The notes below the pieces were generated by a model that did not search any database, had not been told where the DNA came from, and saw only the letters and a program-made list of their open reading frames with translations. DNA of 32,648 nucleotides from DASTPP01 sp035762175 (GTDB lineage: Bacteria; Myxococcota_A; Polyangia; Polyangiales; Polyangiaceae): positions 1 through 32,648 of the forward strand of contig DASTPP010000042.1 in assembly GCA_035762175.1 (NCBI GenBank), in the 5' to 3' direction. Position numbers and translations under genes: made by a program. Each line of letters starts with the position of its first letter. The first letter of the stretch is position 1. This document shows positions 1-11,740 of this stretch, one piece after another.

Positions 1-100
1 GCCCGGCGCCGCGCGCCCGCCGCCCGCCCGCCCGGCGCCGCGCGCCCGCCGCCCGCCCGCCCGGCGCCGCGCGCCCGCCGCCCGCCCGCCGCCGCACGCC
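1..100. repeat. 29-bp GC-only tandem repeat, about 3.4 copies
   Basis: Copies start at 1, 30 and 59 and are identical by eye. Each begins GCCCGGCGCCGCGCGCCCGC. A partial, diverged copy follows to about position 100. The array runs off the left edge, so its true copy number is unknown. The period of 29 is not a multiple of three, so it is unlikely to be coding. It sits upstream of the acetyltransferase gene. Confidence 0.85.
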
Positions 101-195
101 GCGCGTTGTGCCGCCCGGCCCCGAAGCCTGGGCTTGCCGCGGCGCGAGGCATGAACCATGGCTGGGCCCACTCTCTGACGACCAGCGAGGCACGC

Positions 196-744
196 ATGGC
201 GAAGCCGACGCGCGACGCGGGGGCCGCGGCCCCCCCCATCGAGACCGAACGCCTGCTCCTGCGGGGGCACCGGCTGAGCGACTTCGACGCCCTCGCGGCG
301 ACCTGGGCCGACCCGGCCGTCGTGCGGCACATCAGCGGCACGCCGAGCAGCCCCGGCGATAGCTGGGCGAGGCTCTTGCGCTACGCCGGGCACTGGGCGC
401 TGCTCGGCTACGGCTTCTGGGCGCTCGAAGAGCGGTCGACGGGGCGCTTCGTCGGCGAGGTGGGCTTCGGCGACTTCCGGCGCGCCATCGACCCGCCTAT
501 CACCGCGCCCGAGATGGGCTGGGTGCTCTCGCCCTGGGCCCACGGCAAGGGCTACGCGACCGAGGCCGCCCGCGCCGCCTGCGCCTGGGGCCTCGCGCAC
601 TTCGGCCCGGTCGAGATCGCGTGCATCATCGACCCCGACAACGAGGCGTCGATCCGCGTCGCCGAGAAGGTCGGCTTCCGCGAGAAGCTGCGCACGACCT
701 ACCTGGGCGGGCCGACGGTGCTGTTCACCTCGACGCTCGGCTGA
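196..744 (+). CDS. GNAT-family N-acetyltransferase (RimJ/RimL-like)
   Basis: A 182-residue protein that probably transfers an acetyl group from acetyl-CoA to an amine; the substrate cannot be told. The opening IETERLLLRG is the first strand typical of the RimJ/RimL-type GNAT fold. The middle has a GRFVGEVGFGDF strand pair, followed by PEMGWVLSPWAHGKGYATEA, which holds the Q/R-x-x-G-x-G/A-like CoA loop (here HGKGYA). The C-terminal IDPDNEASIRVAEKVGF is the conserved N-x-x-S-x-x-x-x-E-K-x-G-F signature. I chose ATG 196, preceded by GCGAGG, because homology begins shortly after it. An ATG at 151 and a TTG at 106 are in frame but would add an alanine/arginine-rich stretch with no family resemblance. 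Length fits the family, and the gene stands alone. Confidence 0.9.
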   Translation: MAKPTRDAGAAAPPIETERLLLRGHRLSDFDALAATWADPAVVRHISGTPSSPGDSWARLLRYAGHWALLGYGFWALEERSTGRFVGEVGFGDFRRAIDPPITAPEMGWVLSPWAHGKGYATEAARAACAWGLAHFGPVEIACIIDPDNEASIRVAEKVGFREKLRTTYLGGPTVLFTSTLG

Positions 745-841
745 GTCCGGACGGCCTCTCGGAAAGCGGGGCGAGGGTCTGCCGAGGCGGGCCTGATCGT
801 CAGGGGCCCACCGGCCCGCCGTCGCGCGCCCACCGGCCCGC

Positions 842-902
842 TGTCACGGGCCCACGACACTGTCACGCCCGCGTGACACCCCCCCGTCATGGCGCCGTGA
901 CG
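842..902. promoter_or_regulatory. Cluster of TGTCACG palindromes, probable enhancer site
   Basis: TGTCACG occurs at 842-848. A perfect inverted repeat TGTCACG-CCCG-CGTGACA lies at 861-878. A second near-palindrome, CGTCA-N8-TGACG, lies at 885-902. They are about 65-125 bases upstream of the sigma-54-like promoter at 966-981, the usual distance for binding sites of AAA+ enhancer-binding proteins. The binding protein is unknown. The Fis-type regulator encoded at 5236-6660 is one candidate, by proximity only. Confidence 0.5.
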
Positions 903-965
903 GCCGCGCCCAGCCCGGGGGCGAGCCGCATCAAGAACGGGGTATTTCGTTCTGCCCGCCGGGCG

Positions 966-981
966 CGGCACGCCTTCTGCT
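966..981 (+). promoter_or_regulatory. Sigma-54 (-24/-12) promoter
   Basis: The sequence CGGCACGCCTTCTGCT matches the sigma-54 consensus TGGCACG-N4-TTGCW with two mismatches. The invariant GG (967-968) and GC (979-980) are correctly spaced by ten bases. Predicted transcription would start near 992, leaving a leader of about 40 bases before the lipoprotein gene at 1032. Upstream palindromes at 842-902 support an activator-dependent promoter. Confidence 0.6.
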
Positions 982-1031
982 ATTCCTCTAGGTTTGTGAG
1001 CGCCGCCTCCCGGCGCCGAAAGGTGGGACTC

Positions 1032-1898
1032 TTGTACAAGCTCTCCGGTACGATGCGTGTGGCGGTGACTCTCGGGCTCGGCGCCACCTTGGCGGGCTGC
1101 GTCGACGCGGCCGACCTCGGCGACAAGGGGGCCTCGAGCGCCGCCGGGCCCATCGGTCACGCCCCCCGCGCCGAGGGGGCCGTCGCGATCGGCTCGGGCT
1201 CGAGCGGCAACAACGGCCTGGGCGACGGCGAGTACTTTGCGAACCAGGCCCGGCTCCTTGCCGGCACGAACGTCCCCCTGTTCCTCAACGGCGAGCTGAA
1301 CGTCACCGTCGCGCAGCTCTTCACCGTGACCCCCGCGAGCGCGAAGACCTTCGGGTACGCCATGCAGTGTGCCCTGCCCTATGCGCAGTTGGTCAACATC
1401 GACGGGGTCAACTACAAGGGCGGCGGCATTCTCAAAACCGTCGACGCGTGGCTGGCCGGCCCGCTCGACAAGACCGCCAAAGAAGACCTTTTTGCGTGCA
1501 TGGCGACGCTCGTCAACCCGTTCGAGGTGCCCGTGACCATTCGCCTCACGGGCCCCACGGTCGACGACAAGTTTCTCAGGACCTACGACCCGTCGCTGTA
1601 CACCTTTCGCGAGGCGCTCTGGAAGGCCGAGATCGTGGCCACCATGGGCGCGCCGCCGACCGTCAAGTACCGCGTCTGGCCCCTGCCCGACCTCGAAGAG
1701 TTCTGCCCGGCCGCGAGCGCGGCGCTCGAGACGCGCCTCTGCGGGGCTCACCCCGAGCTCTGCGACTTCATCCCCGGCGGCCCGATCGACCAAGAGTGTG
1801 TCCAGGTGCCCGAGGGCTACGAGTGCGGCGGCAAGCCGGTCATTCAGAGCTGGCTCCGCCCCAACGACGTCGACCGTCTCTACCCCACCTGCCCGTAA
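1032..1898 (+). CDS. Putative lipoprotein of unknown function
   Basis: A 288-residue predicted lipoprotein, not assigned to a known family. I prefer TTG 1032 because AGGTGG (1021-1026) sits five bases before it and because this start gives a proper signal peptide: positively charged residues (K3, R9), a hydrophobic stretch and the lipobox L-A-G-C with C23. The in-frame ATG at 1053 would leave only 15 residues before the cysteine. The mature protein starts with a flexible Ser/Gly/Ala-rich linker (GSGSSGNNGLGDGEY). The rest is mixed alpha/beta with several cysteines in the last third (CPAASAAL, RLCGAHPELC, DQECVQVPEGYECGG), suggesting disulfides outside the cytoplasm. It is likely expressed from the sigma-54 promoter at 966-981 and is convergent with the kinase gene. 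Confidence 0.8.
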   Translation: MYKLSGTMRVAVTLGLGATLAGCVDAADLGDKGASSAAGPIGHAPRAEGAVAIGSGSSGNNGLGDGEYFANQARLLAGTNVPLFLNGELNVTVAQLFTVTPASAKTFGYAMQCALPYAQLVNIDGVNYKGGGILKTVDAWLAGPLDKTAKEDLFACMATLVNPFEVPVTIRLTGPTVDDKFLRTYDPSLYTFREALWKAEIVATMGAPPTVKYRVWPLPDLEEFCPAASAALETRLCGAHPELCDFIPGGPIDQECVQVPEGYECGGKPVIQSWLRPNDVDRLYPTCP

Positions 1899-1996
1899 GG
1901 AGACCAACCGCGCTAGCTGCGGCCAGGCACGCGCCGGGCGGGCGCATCGCCGCCGCCCGCTCAGCGCCGGGCGGGCGCGCCGGCACCCCCGCCCGT

Positions 1997-5235
<3,239 letters not shown>

Positions 5236-5239
<4 letters not shown>

Positions 5240-6660
5240 TTCGCGCGGATTCCGTAGCGGTCGAGCAGGCGGTGCACGAGCTGCCGCGAGACGCCCATCG
5301 CCTCCGCCGCCCGCGAGATGTTGCCCCCGTGCTGCGCGAGCTTCGCCGCCACGTAGCGCCGCTCGAACTGCTCCATCACCGCCTCGCGCGCCTGCGGCAG
5401 CGGCAGCTCGAGCAGCCCCACGAGCCGCTCGGCCTCCGCCGCCGCCGCCGCGCCCCCCGCCCCCCCCGGGACAGGCGCCGGGGCGGAGGGCTCGCCCGCC
5501 CCCGAGGGCCCCGCCCCCCCCGGCGCCTTCGCCGCGGGGGCGCCGAAGAGCTCGCCGAGGAGCTCGGGAAAGAGCACCAGCCGCGCCACCGCGTTGCGGA
5601 GCTCGCGCACGTTGCCCGGCCAGTCGTACGCCTGCAACAGCGGCAGCGCGTGCGGCGGCAGATCGTCGAGCGTGCGCGGCGGGTCGCGGCCGGCGAGAAA
5701 GCGCTCGACCAGCAGCGGAAGGTCGTCTTTGCGCTCGCGCAGCGCCGGCACGTGCACCTCGACGACCGCGAGCCGAAAGTACAAATCTTGCCGGAACGAG
5801 CCCTCCGTCGCCCGGGCCCGCAGGTTGCGGTGCGTCGCCGCGACCACCCGCGCGTCGAAGGGCCGCCACTCGGACGCGCCGAGCCGCCGCACCTGCCGCG
5901 ACTCGATCGCCCGCAAGAGCTTCGGCTGCAGCTCGAGCGGCAGCTCGCCGAGCTCGTCGATGAAGAGCGTGCCCCCGTTCGCCTGCTCGAGCAGCCCGGC
6001 CTTCGCCCCCGTCGCCCCCGTGAAGGCGCCCCTTTCGTGCCCGAAGAGCTCGCCCTCGACCAGGGTCGGCGCGATCGCCCCGCAGTCGAGGACGACGAAG
6101 GGCCCGGCCTTGCGCCGGCTGCGCTCGTGAATCGCGCGCGCCAGCACCTCTTTGCCCGTCCCCGACTCGCCCAGCAAGAGCACCGTCTCGTCGGTCGGCG
6201 CCGCGCGCCCGAGCTTCGCGAAGAGCGCCCGCATCGTCAGGCTCTGCCCGATCGCCTCGCCGAACGAGCCCTCGGCCGAGAGGGGCAAGACCGCCGCCGC
6301 GCCCCCCGCCGGCCGCACCGCGAGCTCGCTGCCCCCCAGCGTCACCGCCACCGAGGGCGGCAACCAGGCCTCGACGATCGACGCGCCGCGCAAGAGCGTG
6401 CCGTTCTTGCTGCCCAGATCGCGCAGCAACACCCCCCGCTCGGTCACCCGCAGCTCACAATGCCGCCGCGACACCCGCGCGTCGGGCACCACGAGGTCAC
6501 AATCGTCGCCCGTGCCCACCACGAGCGGCGAGAGGCCCAGTTCGGCCTCGAGCGCGCGGCCATCGGCCAGCGTGACGACCGCCCGCAGGCTCGGCAAGCG
6601 CAGCGAGCGCCCCCGATCGGAGCTCGTCAGCGTAAAGAGCCCCGCCTGATCCGCCGGCAT
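5236..6660 (-). CDS. FHA-domain sigma-54-dependent transcriptional activator
   Basis: A 474-residue enhancer-binding protein that should use ATP to open sigma-54 promoter complexes. Residues 30-115 form an FHA domain, a phosphothreonine reader, in place of a receiver domain (SRRHCEL at 64-70, DLGSKNGTLL at 81-90). The AAA+ domain covers about 135-365: Walker A GESGTGKE at 164-171, sigma-54-contacting loop GAFTGA at 211-216, Walker B TLFIDE ending at Asp235-Glu236, and YDWPGNVRELRN near 345-356. A Pro/Gly/Ala linker (375-410) leads to a Fis-type helix-turn-helix (GGNISRAAEAMGVSRQLVHR, 445-464). GAFTGA is intact, so it should be a genuine sigma-54 activator. It is the first gene of an operon with the kinase, which suggests that kinase phosphorylation controls it through the FHA domain. 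The ATG at 6660 has only a weak ribosome site. Confidence 0.95.
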
Positions 6661-6778
6661 GGCACCATCATTGCCACACCAACCGCGTGGGCATCAACCA
6701 CGCTCGGCGCCGCCCGGCCCGCGCCCCACCCCGCCGGCCGCGGCCCGTCGAGCCCGGGAGGGTATACACTGGGCAGCG

Positions 6779-7366
6779 ATGAGCGCCGGGCACACCATCG
6801 TCGTTCGTGACTACGACCCCGCGTGGCCCGCCTGGTTCGAGGCGATTTGCCAGCGCGTCTGGCCCGCGGTCGAAGGGGTGGCCTTGCGCATCGACCATGT
6901 CGGGTCGACCTCGGTGCCCGGGTTGGCCGCAAAGCCCATCATCGATCTCGACGTCGTCGTCGCGTCCGAGGGCGACGTTCGCCCCGTCGTCGAACGCCTG
7001 GCGGCCGTCGGCTACGCCTGGGTGGGCGATCTGGGCATCGCCGGCCGCGAGGCGTTCAAGCCCGTTCATGATCAGGGGCTGCCGGCGCACAACCTTTATC
7101 TCGTCGTCGAGAACAACAGGGCCCATCAAGACCACTGGCTGCTGCGCGACCTTCTGCGCGCCGACGCGTCAGCCCGCGAGCGCTACGCGGCGCTCAAGCG
7201 GAAGAACGCCGAGCGCGCCCGCGGCGACCTGGCCGTCTACGTCGCCGCGAAGGCCGAGCTGGTCGCCGAGCTTCTCACCCGGGCGCGCGCCGAGCGGGGG
7301 CTGCCGCCCGAGACGTACTGGCAGCCCGCCGTCACGTGGCCCGAGAGCGGCCCCGGCCGCCCGTAG
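6779..7366 (+). CDS. GrpB/UPF0157-family protein
   Basis: A 195-residue protein of the GrpB (UPF0157) family, which has a nucleotidyltransferase-like fold. Its substrate is not established. The signature IDHVGSTSVPGLAAKPIIDL (39-58) carries the G-S-T-S and acidic D-L-D residues of that fold. The further conserved HNLYLV and the helix around RERYAALKRKNA are also present. I chose ATG 6779 because the family begins with a short strand (here TIVVRDYDPAW) right after the start. It is divergent from the sigma-54 activator. A TATACACT stretch at 6763-6770 lies very close to the start, so a nearly leaderless transcript is possible. The function in this organism cannot be told. Confidence 0.85.
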   Translation: MSAGHTIVVRDYDPAWPAWFEAICQRVWPAVEGVALRIDHVGSTSVPGLAAKPIIDLDVVVASEGDVRPVVERLAAVGYAWVGDLGIAGREAFKPVHDQGLPAHNLYLVVENNRAHQDHWLLRDLLRADASARERYAALKRKNAERARGDLAVYVAAKAELVAELLTRARAERGLPPETYWQPAVTWPESGPGRP

Positions 7367-7496
7367 ACGCGCGCGAGCGACAAGCTTCGCCCGCGAGCCC
7401 GACGGCGAGCGCTTGTTGGCGCCCGCGCCGCGCCCCCGGGCGGCGCCCCCGGGCCGCGCCCCCTGGCCGCATCACGGACGGCCGGGATTACGCCGA
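7367..7496. other. Short GC-rich spacer, no gene
   Basis: Only low-complexity GGCGCCCCCGGGCC-type sequence is seen between the GrpB gene and the 32-bp array. GGGCGGCGCCCCCGGGC could form GC hairpins, but there is no T-tract. Confidence 0.5.
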
Positions 7497-7612
7497 CCCG
7501 GGCCCGTCGCCCCCCAGGCTAACGCCAGCCCGGGCCCGTCGCCCCCCTCGCGAACGCCGACCCGGGCCCGTCGCCCTCCTCGCTCACGCCGGCCCGGCGC
7601 CGTCGTCGCCCG
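7497..7612. repeat. 32-bp tandem repeat, three copies plus one degenerate
   Basis: CCCGGGCCCGTCGCC starts at 7497, 7529 and 7561, exactly 32 bases apart, and a degenerate copy (CCCGGCGCCGTCGTCGCC) starts at 7593. The array lies between the convergent GrpB gene and the minus-strand gene ending at 7584, and its right end runs into the C-terminal codons and stop of that gene. Confidence 0.85.
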
Positions 7613-8663
7613 GCTCGCCGCCAGCCCCGTCGTCGCCGGGCCCCTCGCCCCCCGAGCCGCCGCCCGAGGGCTCATCGGACGGCCGCTTGCGCCGCGGGCT
7701 GCGCGCCGCCGCGTAGAGCGAAGGGTACGTCGCCTCGACGTCTTCGACCTCGTGGAACAAGAACTTACCCCGCACGCTGTGCTTCTCGTACGCCTGCACC
7801 ATCAACGTCGTCGCCCGCTGCAAGAGCCCCGTCAGCCGCTCGACCTCGCTTTCTTGGCTCATGCCGAGCGAGCGCAGCAAGAGCCCGGCCAGCCGGCGCG
7901 CCTCGGTCGGGTCGCCCGGACGGTACTTTCGGCTACCTTCGAGCCGGGCCCGCACGTCGGGGCGCTCGTAGAGGTCGGCCAGCGTCTCGAGATCGTTGGC
8001 CATGTCTTGGTGGCCCGCGCCCTGACGAAGGTACTCGAGCTCGAGGAGAATGTCGGGCATGTCATCGCAGTGGTACGCGAGCTCGGTCATCATGCGTGAG
8101 CGCAGCTCGAAGGCGGCGAGCCGGTCGGCCTCCGAGACCGTGGCCCCCGACGCCACGTACAAGACGCGCTGCTGCTGGCGCCGCAAGACCCAGACCGAGC
8201 GCGCCAGCGCCGGCAGCCGATCGAGCAGGGTAATATCGTAGTCACCCTGCGCCGCGAAGCGCTCGAACTTCTTCCGCCGCTCGGGCGCCGAATCGCGCTC
8301 GATCAGCGTAATCACGATCGCGGCCACCTTCTGCACGTCGACCCGCACCGTCATGATCTGAGACGCGGGCAGCGCCTCAATCTCGGCCCGCAGCGACTCA
8401 TACTCTCGCAGCGCCGCCCCGAACGAAACGTCGCCCCACGCGGCCTGCCCCTGCCCGACCCCCTCACCACCATTCTGCCCAACCACCGCCTCACCCCCCT
8501 CACGCGGCCCCGACGCCGCCTCACCGGCGCCGGCTTGCCCCGACGCCCCTGCCCTCGCCTCGCCCCCGGCCGCCCCGGTCGACGCCGCCTGACTCGCCCC
8601 GCCAACCCCGCCAGGGCCCACCGCACTCACCACCGCCGCTTGATAAATCGTCTCGTCAAACAT
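7584..8663 (-). CDS. Uncharacterised helical protein with low-complexity ends
   Basis: A 359-residue soluble protein that I do not recognise. There is no signal peptide. Residues 15-75 are a disordered Gly/Ala/Glu tract. A predicted all-helical core spans about 78-320 (for example ALREYESLRAEIEALPASQI, then VDVQKVAAIVITLIERDSAP and LLELEYLRQGAGHQDMANDL). The C-terminal 35 residues are again Gly/Asp/Pro-rich and overlap the 32-bp DNA repeat. The ATG at 8663 is preceded by AAAGGGGGG, a strong ribosome site. Codon use matches the GC-rich core genome. It borders the AT-richer island that begins to its right. Two low-complexity tails around a helical core suggest a structural or scaffold role, but that is a guess. 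Confidence 0.8.
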   Translation of the reverse strand: MFDETIYQAAVVSAVGPGGVGGASQAASTGAAGGEARAGASGQAGAGEAASGPREGGEAVVGQNGGEGVGQGQAAWGDVSFGAALREYESLRAEIEALPASQIMTVRVDVQKVAAIVITLIERDSAPERRKKFERFAAQGDYDITLLDRLPALARSVWVLRRQQQRVLYVASGATVSEADRLAAFELRSRMMTELAYHCDDMPDILLELEYLRQGAGHQDMANDLETLADLYERPDVRARLEGSRKYRPGDPTEARRLAGLLLRSLGMSQESEVERLTGLLQRATTLMVQAYEKHSVRGKFLFHEVEDVEATYPSLYAAARSPRRKRPSDEPSGGGSGGEGPGDDGAGGEPGDDGAGPA

Positions 8664-8850
8664 GGTCAGACCCCCCTTTCGTGGGGCCGCAAGCGAGCGA
8701 CCCTTCGCCCTGCTTACAAAGGTCTGCTCGGCCAGGCGCGAGGGGCAGTTGCTGACTTCGTCACCTCGACGACGATTTTTTTCTCCCGCCCGGCCGGGCC
8801 CCCTCCCCCATCAAGGCGGCAGCAGGCAAGCTCGAACCCCCGAACTGAAA

Positions 8851-8872
8851 ACGCGAGGTTTTTATTTCGCGT
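8851..8872. repeat. Inverted repeat ACGCGA/TCGCGT
   Basis: ACGCGA (8851-8856) and TCGCGT (8867-8872) flank an AT-rich ten-base spacer. It could be an operator or hairpin in the leader of the gene that starts at 8663 on the minus strand. Confidence 0.45.
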
Positions 8873-8882
8873 ACTACGTTTT

Positions 8883-9104
8883 GATGGTGACCATCAGGGG
8901 TCGAACGAACGTTGTTACCCCAGGCCTAGGTCACCATCAGGGTCGGAACTACCGGTGTAAGGCTCGTGGTGGTCACCCATCGCCCCGCGAAACAAGATCC
9001 TAACAAACCAGGCACAGAAGGCGGCCGGAGCTACTAACGTTGTTTCCCGGGCGATGGTCACCATCACGGTTCTATTCGCGGAAATAGATCGGGCGATGGT
9101 CGTG
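8883..9104. repeat. Palindromic GGTCACCATC repeat cluster
   Basis: A 34-35-base segment starting AACGTTGTT and ending ACCATCAGGG or ACCATCACGG occurs at 8908-8942 and 9036-9069. GATGGTGACCATC, an inverted repeat, lies at 8883-8895, and GCGATGGTCACCATC lies within the second copy. Further partial copies are GGTGGTCACCCATCG at 8967-8981 and GCGATGGTCGTG near 9093. At least five occurrences of the half-site fall within about 220 bases. The function is unknown. Confidence 0.65.
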
Positions 9105-10120
9105 TAGGCCCAGGGCAACGAGCGGACTACACCAGGCGATGGTGGGGTAGGCCTCGGCTAGCAGGCGAGATAGGTTGGGGGGCCGACCATCGAGGGCGTC
9201 AGCGGGCGGGTACGCTGGCTGGGCTCTGGCGGACGCGTCGTGTTGAGGTGGGCTAACGCCCCGGCCCACCCTCTCCCCGCCTCCTACATTGTACAGCTCG
9301 GGGGTTGCATGAACGGTGGGCCGAGATTCGTTGTCGTCGTCTGGCCGCCTCAAGCGTCCATGGTCGATAGACGGTGAAAGAACCGTTTTGTGAGCTTTGT
9401 GGCTCTCAAAGTTCAACGACCGCAGGCGCACATCGTCGACGCTGGCCCGAGCGGCGCAGGTCATACCCGGCCCGCCTGCCTAGGGAGCGCGTTGTGATCT
9501 CGCGCCCTTCGCTCGGGCAGAACAGGAGGGCGTCGTCGGCCCAGATAGAAGGCTAGAAGAGCATCCTACGCGCGGTGCGATTTCGGGCGCAGAGGGTCGA
9601 CGAGAATTATTGACGAATGGCAGAGAGAGGGAGACGATGAGGTAATGGCCAGGTCTCTCCTGGTGCCACTCAGCGCGACGCTTGCTGCGCTTTGGGGTGC
9701 CGCAGCCCCGTCGGGTTTGTTGGTGCCTGAAGCGCCCCCCCGAATAGCAAGGCGCCGCTCGAACGACGAAGGGGATATTGCGGCGCAGCCACGGGTTGTT
9801 TCCACCAAAATCCGGGGCAGCCACATCGTCCAAGGATCGCACCGCCCGCATTCGCTGACCCATTCGCACTTGAGCCATTATTCCGGCGCGCGAGGCACTC
9901 ACATGTCGGACAGGGAAGCGCACCAGCCACCATAAACATTCTGCTTCATCTGAGTACGGTCGAGCGAGATGCTCACAAGTAGGGTCACACCCAAGAGCTT
10001 TGAGGCAGAGCACTAGGCCATCGAAGCAGCGACAAAGGATCGGCTAGCCATAGCACCCAATCAAGAGGACAGAATCCCAAAATTTACGACCCCAAGACAC
10101 TAATCGAAGAGAGCCGTTCA

Positions 10121-10504
10121 ATGGCGATCACAAAACAACGCCGCGCCTCAGTCGCAACAAACAAACGAAAGCAAGCAAACAAGGCTTCGACTCGCACCTA
10201 CAGAGATGGCACAACAGCCAGAGAATGGCTTCGCACGAACGGCTACGAAGACATCGTCCAAATTATCGACGAAGCAATGCAAGAATGGGCAAGCAAAGGC
10301 ATCAAAACACGCCGAAACTGGTGGGAGCTTCTCGCAGGCACAAAGAATGGCCAACCCCGGACGCTCCATGGACGAGAATTCCCCGTATTGCGTGTGGCGC
10401 AGAAGAGACAAGGGCTCCCCGTTACAGCGAACGCAATCGAGCGAACTACACGCGAGAAAGCACCGAGCGTACGAGACACCAACAGGTGGCCCAACAAAGA
10501 CTAA
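10121..10504 (+). CDS. Small basic protein of unknown function, island gene 1
   Basis: A 127-residue protein without a family that I can name. The first 27 residues are Lys/Arg/Gln/Thr-rich and probably disordered or nucleic-acid binding. A compact part follows, with REWLRTNGYEDIVQIIDEAM, then TRRNWWELLAGTKNGQPRTL and GREFPVLRVAQKRQG. The ATG at 10121 is preceded by GAAGAGAG at a good distance. Its stop TAA shares one base with the next start (TAATG), so the two genes are translationally coupled and likely act together. Codon use is A-rich, unlike the core genes, which is consistent with horizontal transfer. Confidence 0.75.
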   Translation: MAITKQRRASVATNKRKQANKASTRTYRDGTTAREWLRTNGYEDIVQIIDEAMQEWASKGIKTRRNWWELLAGTKNGQPRTLHGREFPVLRVAQKRQGLPVTANAIERTTREKAPSVRDTNRWPNKD

Positions 10505-11424
10505 TGGCAGCGACGTCGCAGTTGGCTCCAGTTCAGATTTTAGACCAAGACTCGTTAATGGCCAAAAAATCCGAGCAACAAGAAAATCTATTTAAGTTTC
10601 TACTAAAATCCTTCAAGGAGCAACGAAGGTTCTCCAAAGAAGACCTTAGAGTCGGCAGCGGATACGACAAAACAACATTCGACACATATTGGAGCAAGCA
10701 ACTCAAACCACTTTTGATGCTCATATCAGACAACAAATACATAGTGAGCGAGTCGTTCCGTCCATACATGGACTGGAAAAAATTCAAGCGGCAAATCGTT
10801 TCACAGAAGCGTCACGTATCGTCAGACTACACCACGCTGGTGTATCCCAGCGTCATGGTTTTTGAATTTTTCATGCCACTTTCAAACGAGGGGCACCTCA
10901 AGACCGCGCTCGACGCTCTGTTCTACAAAGATACAATCATGTCACGGCTGCGAGCAATTGGCCGACAGAAGCTGGAGCATAGGTTCAAATCAGCTCCAAA
11001 AGAAAGCGACGAAACCTATCTCAACCGTTTGTGCATTTGGCTGTCGGACAAATTTGGCGGCTACTCAATCAGTCATGTTCACGGTCGATTCAGGGCACAG
11101 CCATTGAGAACAACAGAAGAGGCCGCAAAGCATGCTGAAGATGGAGGGCGCTATCTGGTGGACGAGACGACAGCGGTCGTTCGATTCATCTTTCCATGTG
11201 GCGATCCTTCGACAAAGTCTCCGCCGCTGTCAATTGAGCATTTCGACACCTGCGCGGACGCTGAAGTTACAGAAGCGGTGACGAAGTACGCCGACGACAT
11301 TCGATGGCTCTTTAGTGCCCTATTCGTGCAAAGCATTGTACAAGTCGTCAACGGAGAAGATGAAATATGGATGATCGAAAGCGGGCTACAAAACCGTCTC
11401 CACGTATGGCGTGTCAACGAGTAA
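10504..11424 (+). CDS. Unknown protein, island gene 2, coupled to gene 1
   Basis: A 306-residue soluble protein that I do not recognise. The ATG at 10504 overlaps the preceding TAA by one base. Another in-frame ATG at 10558 (MAKKSEQQEN) is possible. The N-terminal part (about 19-75) is Lys/Phe-rich and helical, possibly a winged-helix or DNA-binding module (FKEQRRFSKEDLRVGSGYDK). The middle has several strands (TTLVYPSVMVFEFFMPL), and the end has a helix-strand unit IRWLFSALFVQSIVQVVNGE followed by DEIWMIESG. The scattered acidic residues near the C-terminus do not form a nuclease motif that I can assign. Its position beside a Dam-type methyltransferase makes an effector or restriction role possible, but this is inference. 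Confidence 0.75.
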   Translation: MAATSQLAPVQILDQDSLMAKKSEQQENLFKFLLKSFKEQRRFSKEDLRVGSGYDKTTFDTYWSKQLKPLLMLISDNKYIVSESFRPYMDWKKFKRQIVSQKRHVSSDYTTLVYPSVMVFEFFMPLSNEGHLKTALDALFYKDTIMSRLRAIGRQKLEHRFKSAPKESDETYLNRLCIWLSDKFGGYSISHVHGRFRAQPLRTTEEAAKHAEDGGRYLVDETTAVVRFIFPCGDPSTKSPPLSIEHFDTCADAEVTEAVTKYADDIRWLFSALFVQSIVQVVNGEDEIWMIESGLQNRLHVWRVNE

Positions 11425-11440
11425 GGCGGAGCACCGATTT

Positions 11441-11740
11441 ATGACCACCTGTCACCACTGCAGCAAAGCAATCAACAGATCTCAACGGAGCAGCGACGGG
11501 AAGTTCAAATCGTGCCCGAGCTGTTCGAGAGCTAACGGAGCGGAACATGTATTCCATCCCTATCCAGACAATTTTGGCGAAACAGATGCGCGAGTTACCG
11601 GTCCAGACCCAGAGGGGGCACAAAGCTGGTGCACAGCCTGCCGCGGCAAGCAGGGCCCTCAACAGGGAAGACTTTGCTCCTCGATACAATTAAGACGGAA
11701 GCTACCCCACACTTCGAAGCCACCCACTCGGCATGCCTAG
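11441..11740 (+). CDS. Zinc-ribbon protein, island gene 3
   Basis: A 99-residue protein with two Cys pairs, C-H-H-C at 4-7 and C-P-S-C at 26-29, spaced as a zinc ribbon. A third pair, W-C-T-A-C, follows FHPYPDNFGETDARVTGPDP. A single C-x2-C at the end may be a half-site or part of an HNH-like or treble-clef fold. The ATG at 11441 is favoured because AAGGCGGAG lies upstream at a good distance; a GTG at 11411 would overlap the preceding gene. The last 25 residues lose the character of the rest and may be a frameshifted or truncated tail. It probably binds DNA or a partner in the same locus. Confidence 0.65.
   Translation: MTTCHHCSKAINRSQRSSDGKFKSCPSCSRANGAEHVFHPYPDNFGETDARVTGPDPEGAQSWCTACRGKQGPQQGRLCSSIQLRRKLPHTSKPPTRHA

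Larger units (their letters stand above)
8664..10120. other. 1.4-kb gene-poor stretch with palindromic repeats
   Basis: I see no convincing gene. Reading frames in this stretch have random amino-acid composition and no motif. Base composition drops from the GC-rich core to a mixed composition and becomes clearly A-rich by about 10.0 kb. The left part holds an inverted repeat (8851-8872) and repeated GATGGTgACCATC-type palindromes (8883-9104). It looks like the left border of an acquired island. Confidence 0.55.

Noticed and set aside
6648..6680. GG-N10-GC sigma-54-like match just before the start of the activator gene
   Set aside because: The -12 element would touch the start codon, leaving no leader. 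The flanks fit the consensus poorly.
9072..10013. Two minus-strand frames of 130 and 177 codons in the gene-poor stretch
   Set aside because: No ribosome site, motif or codon bias. The amino-acid order looks random.
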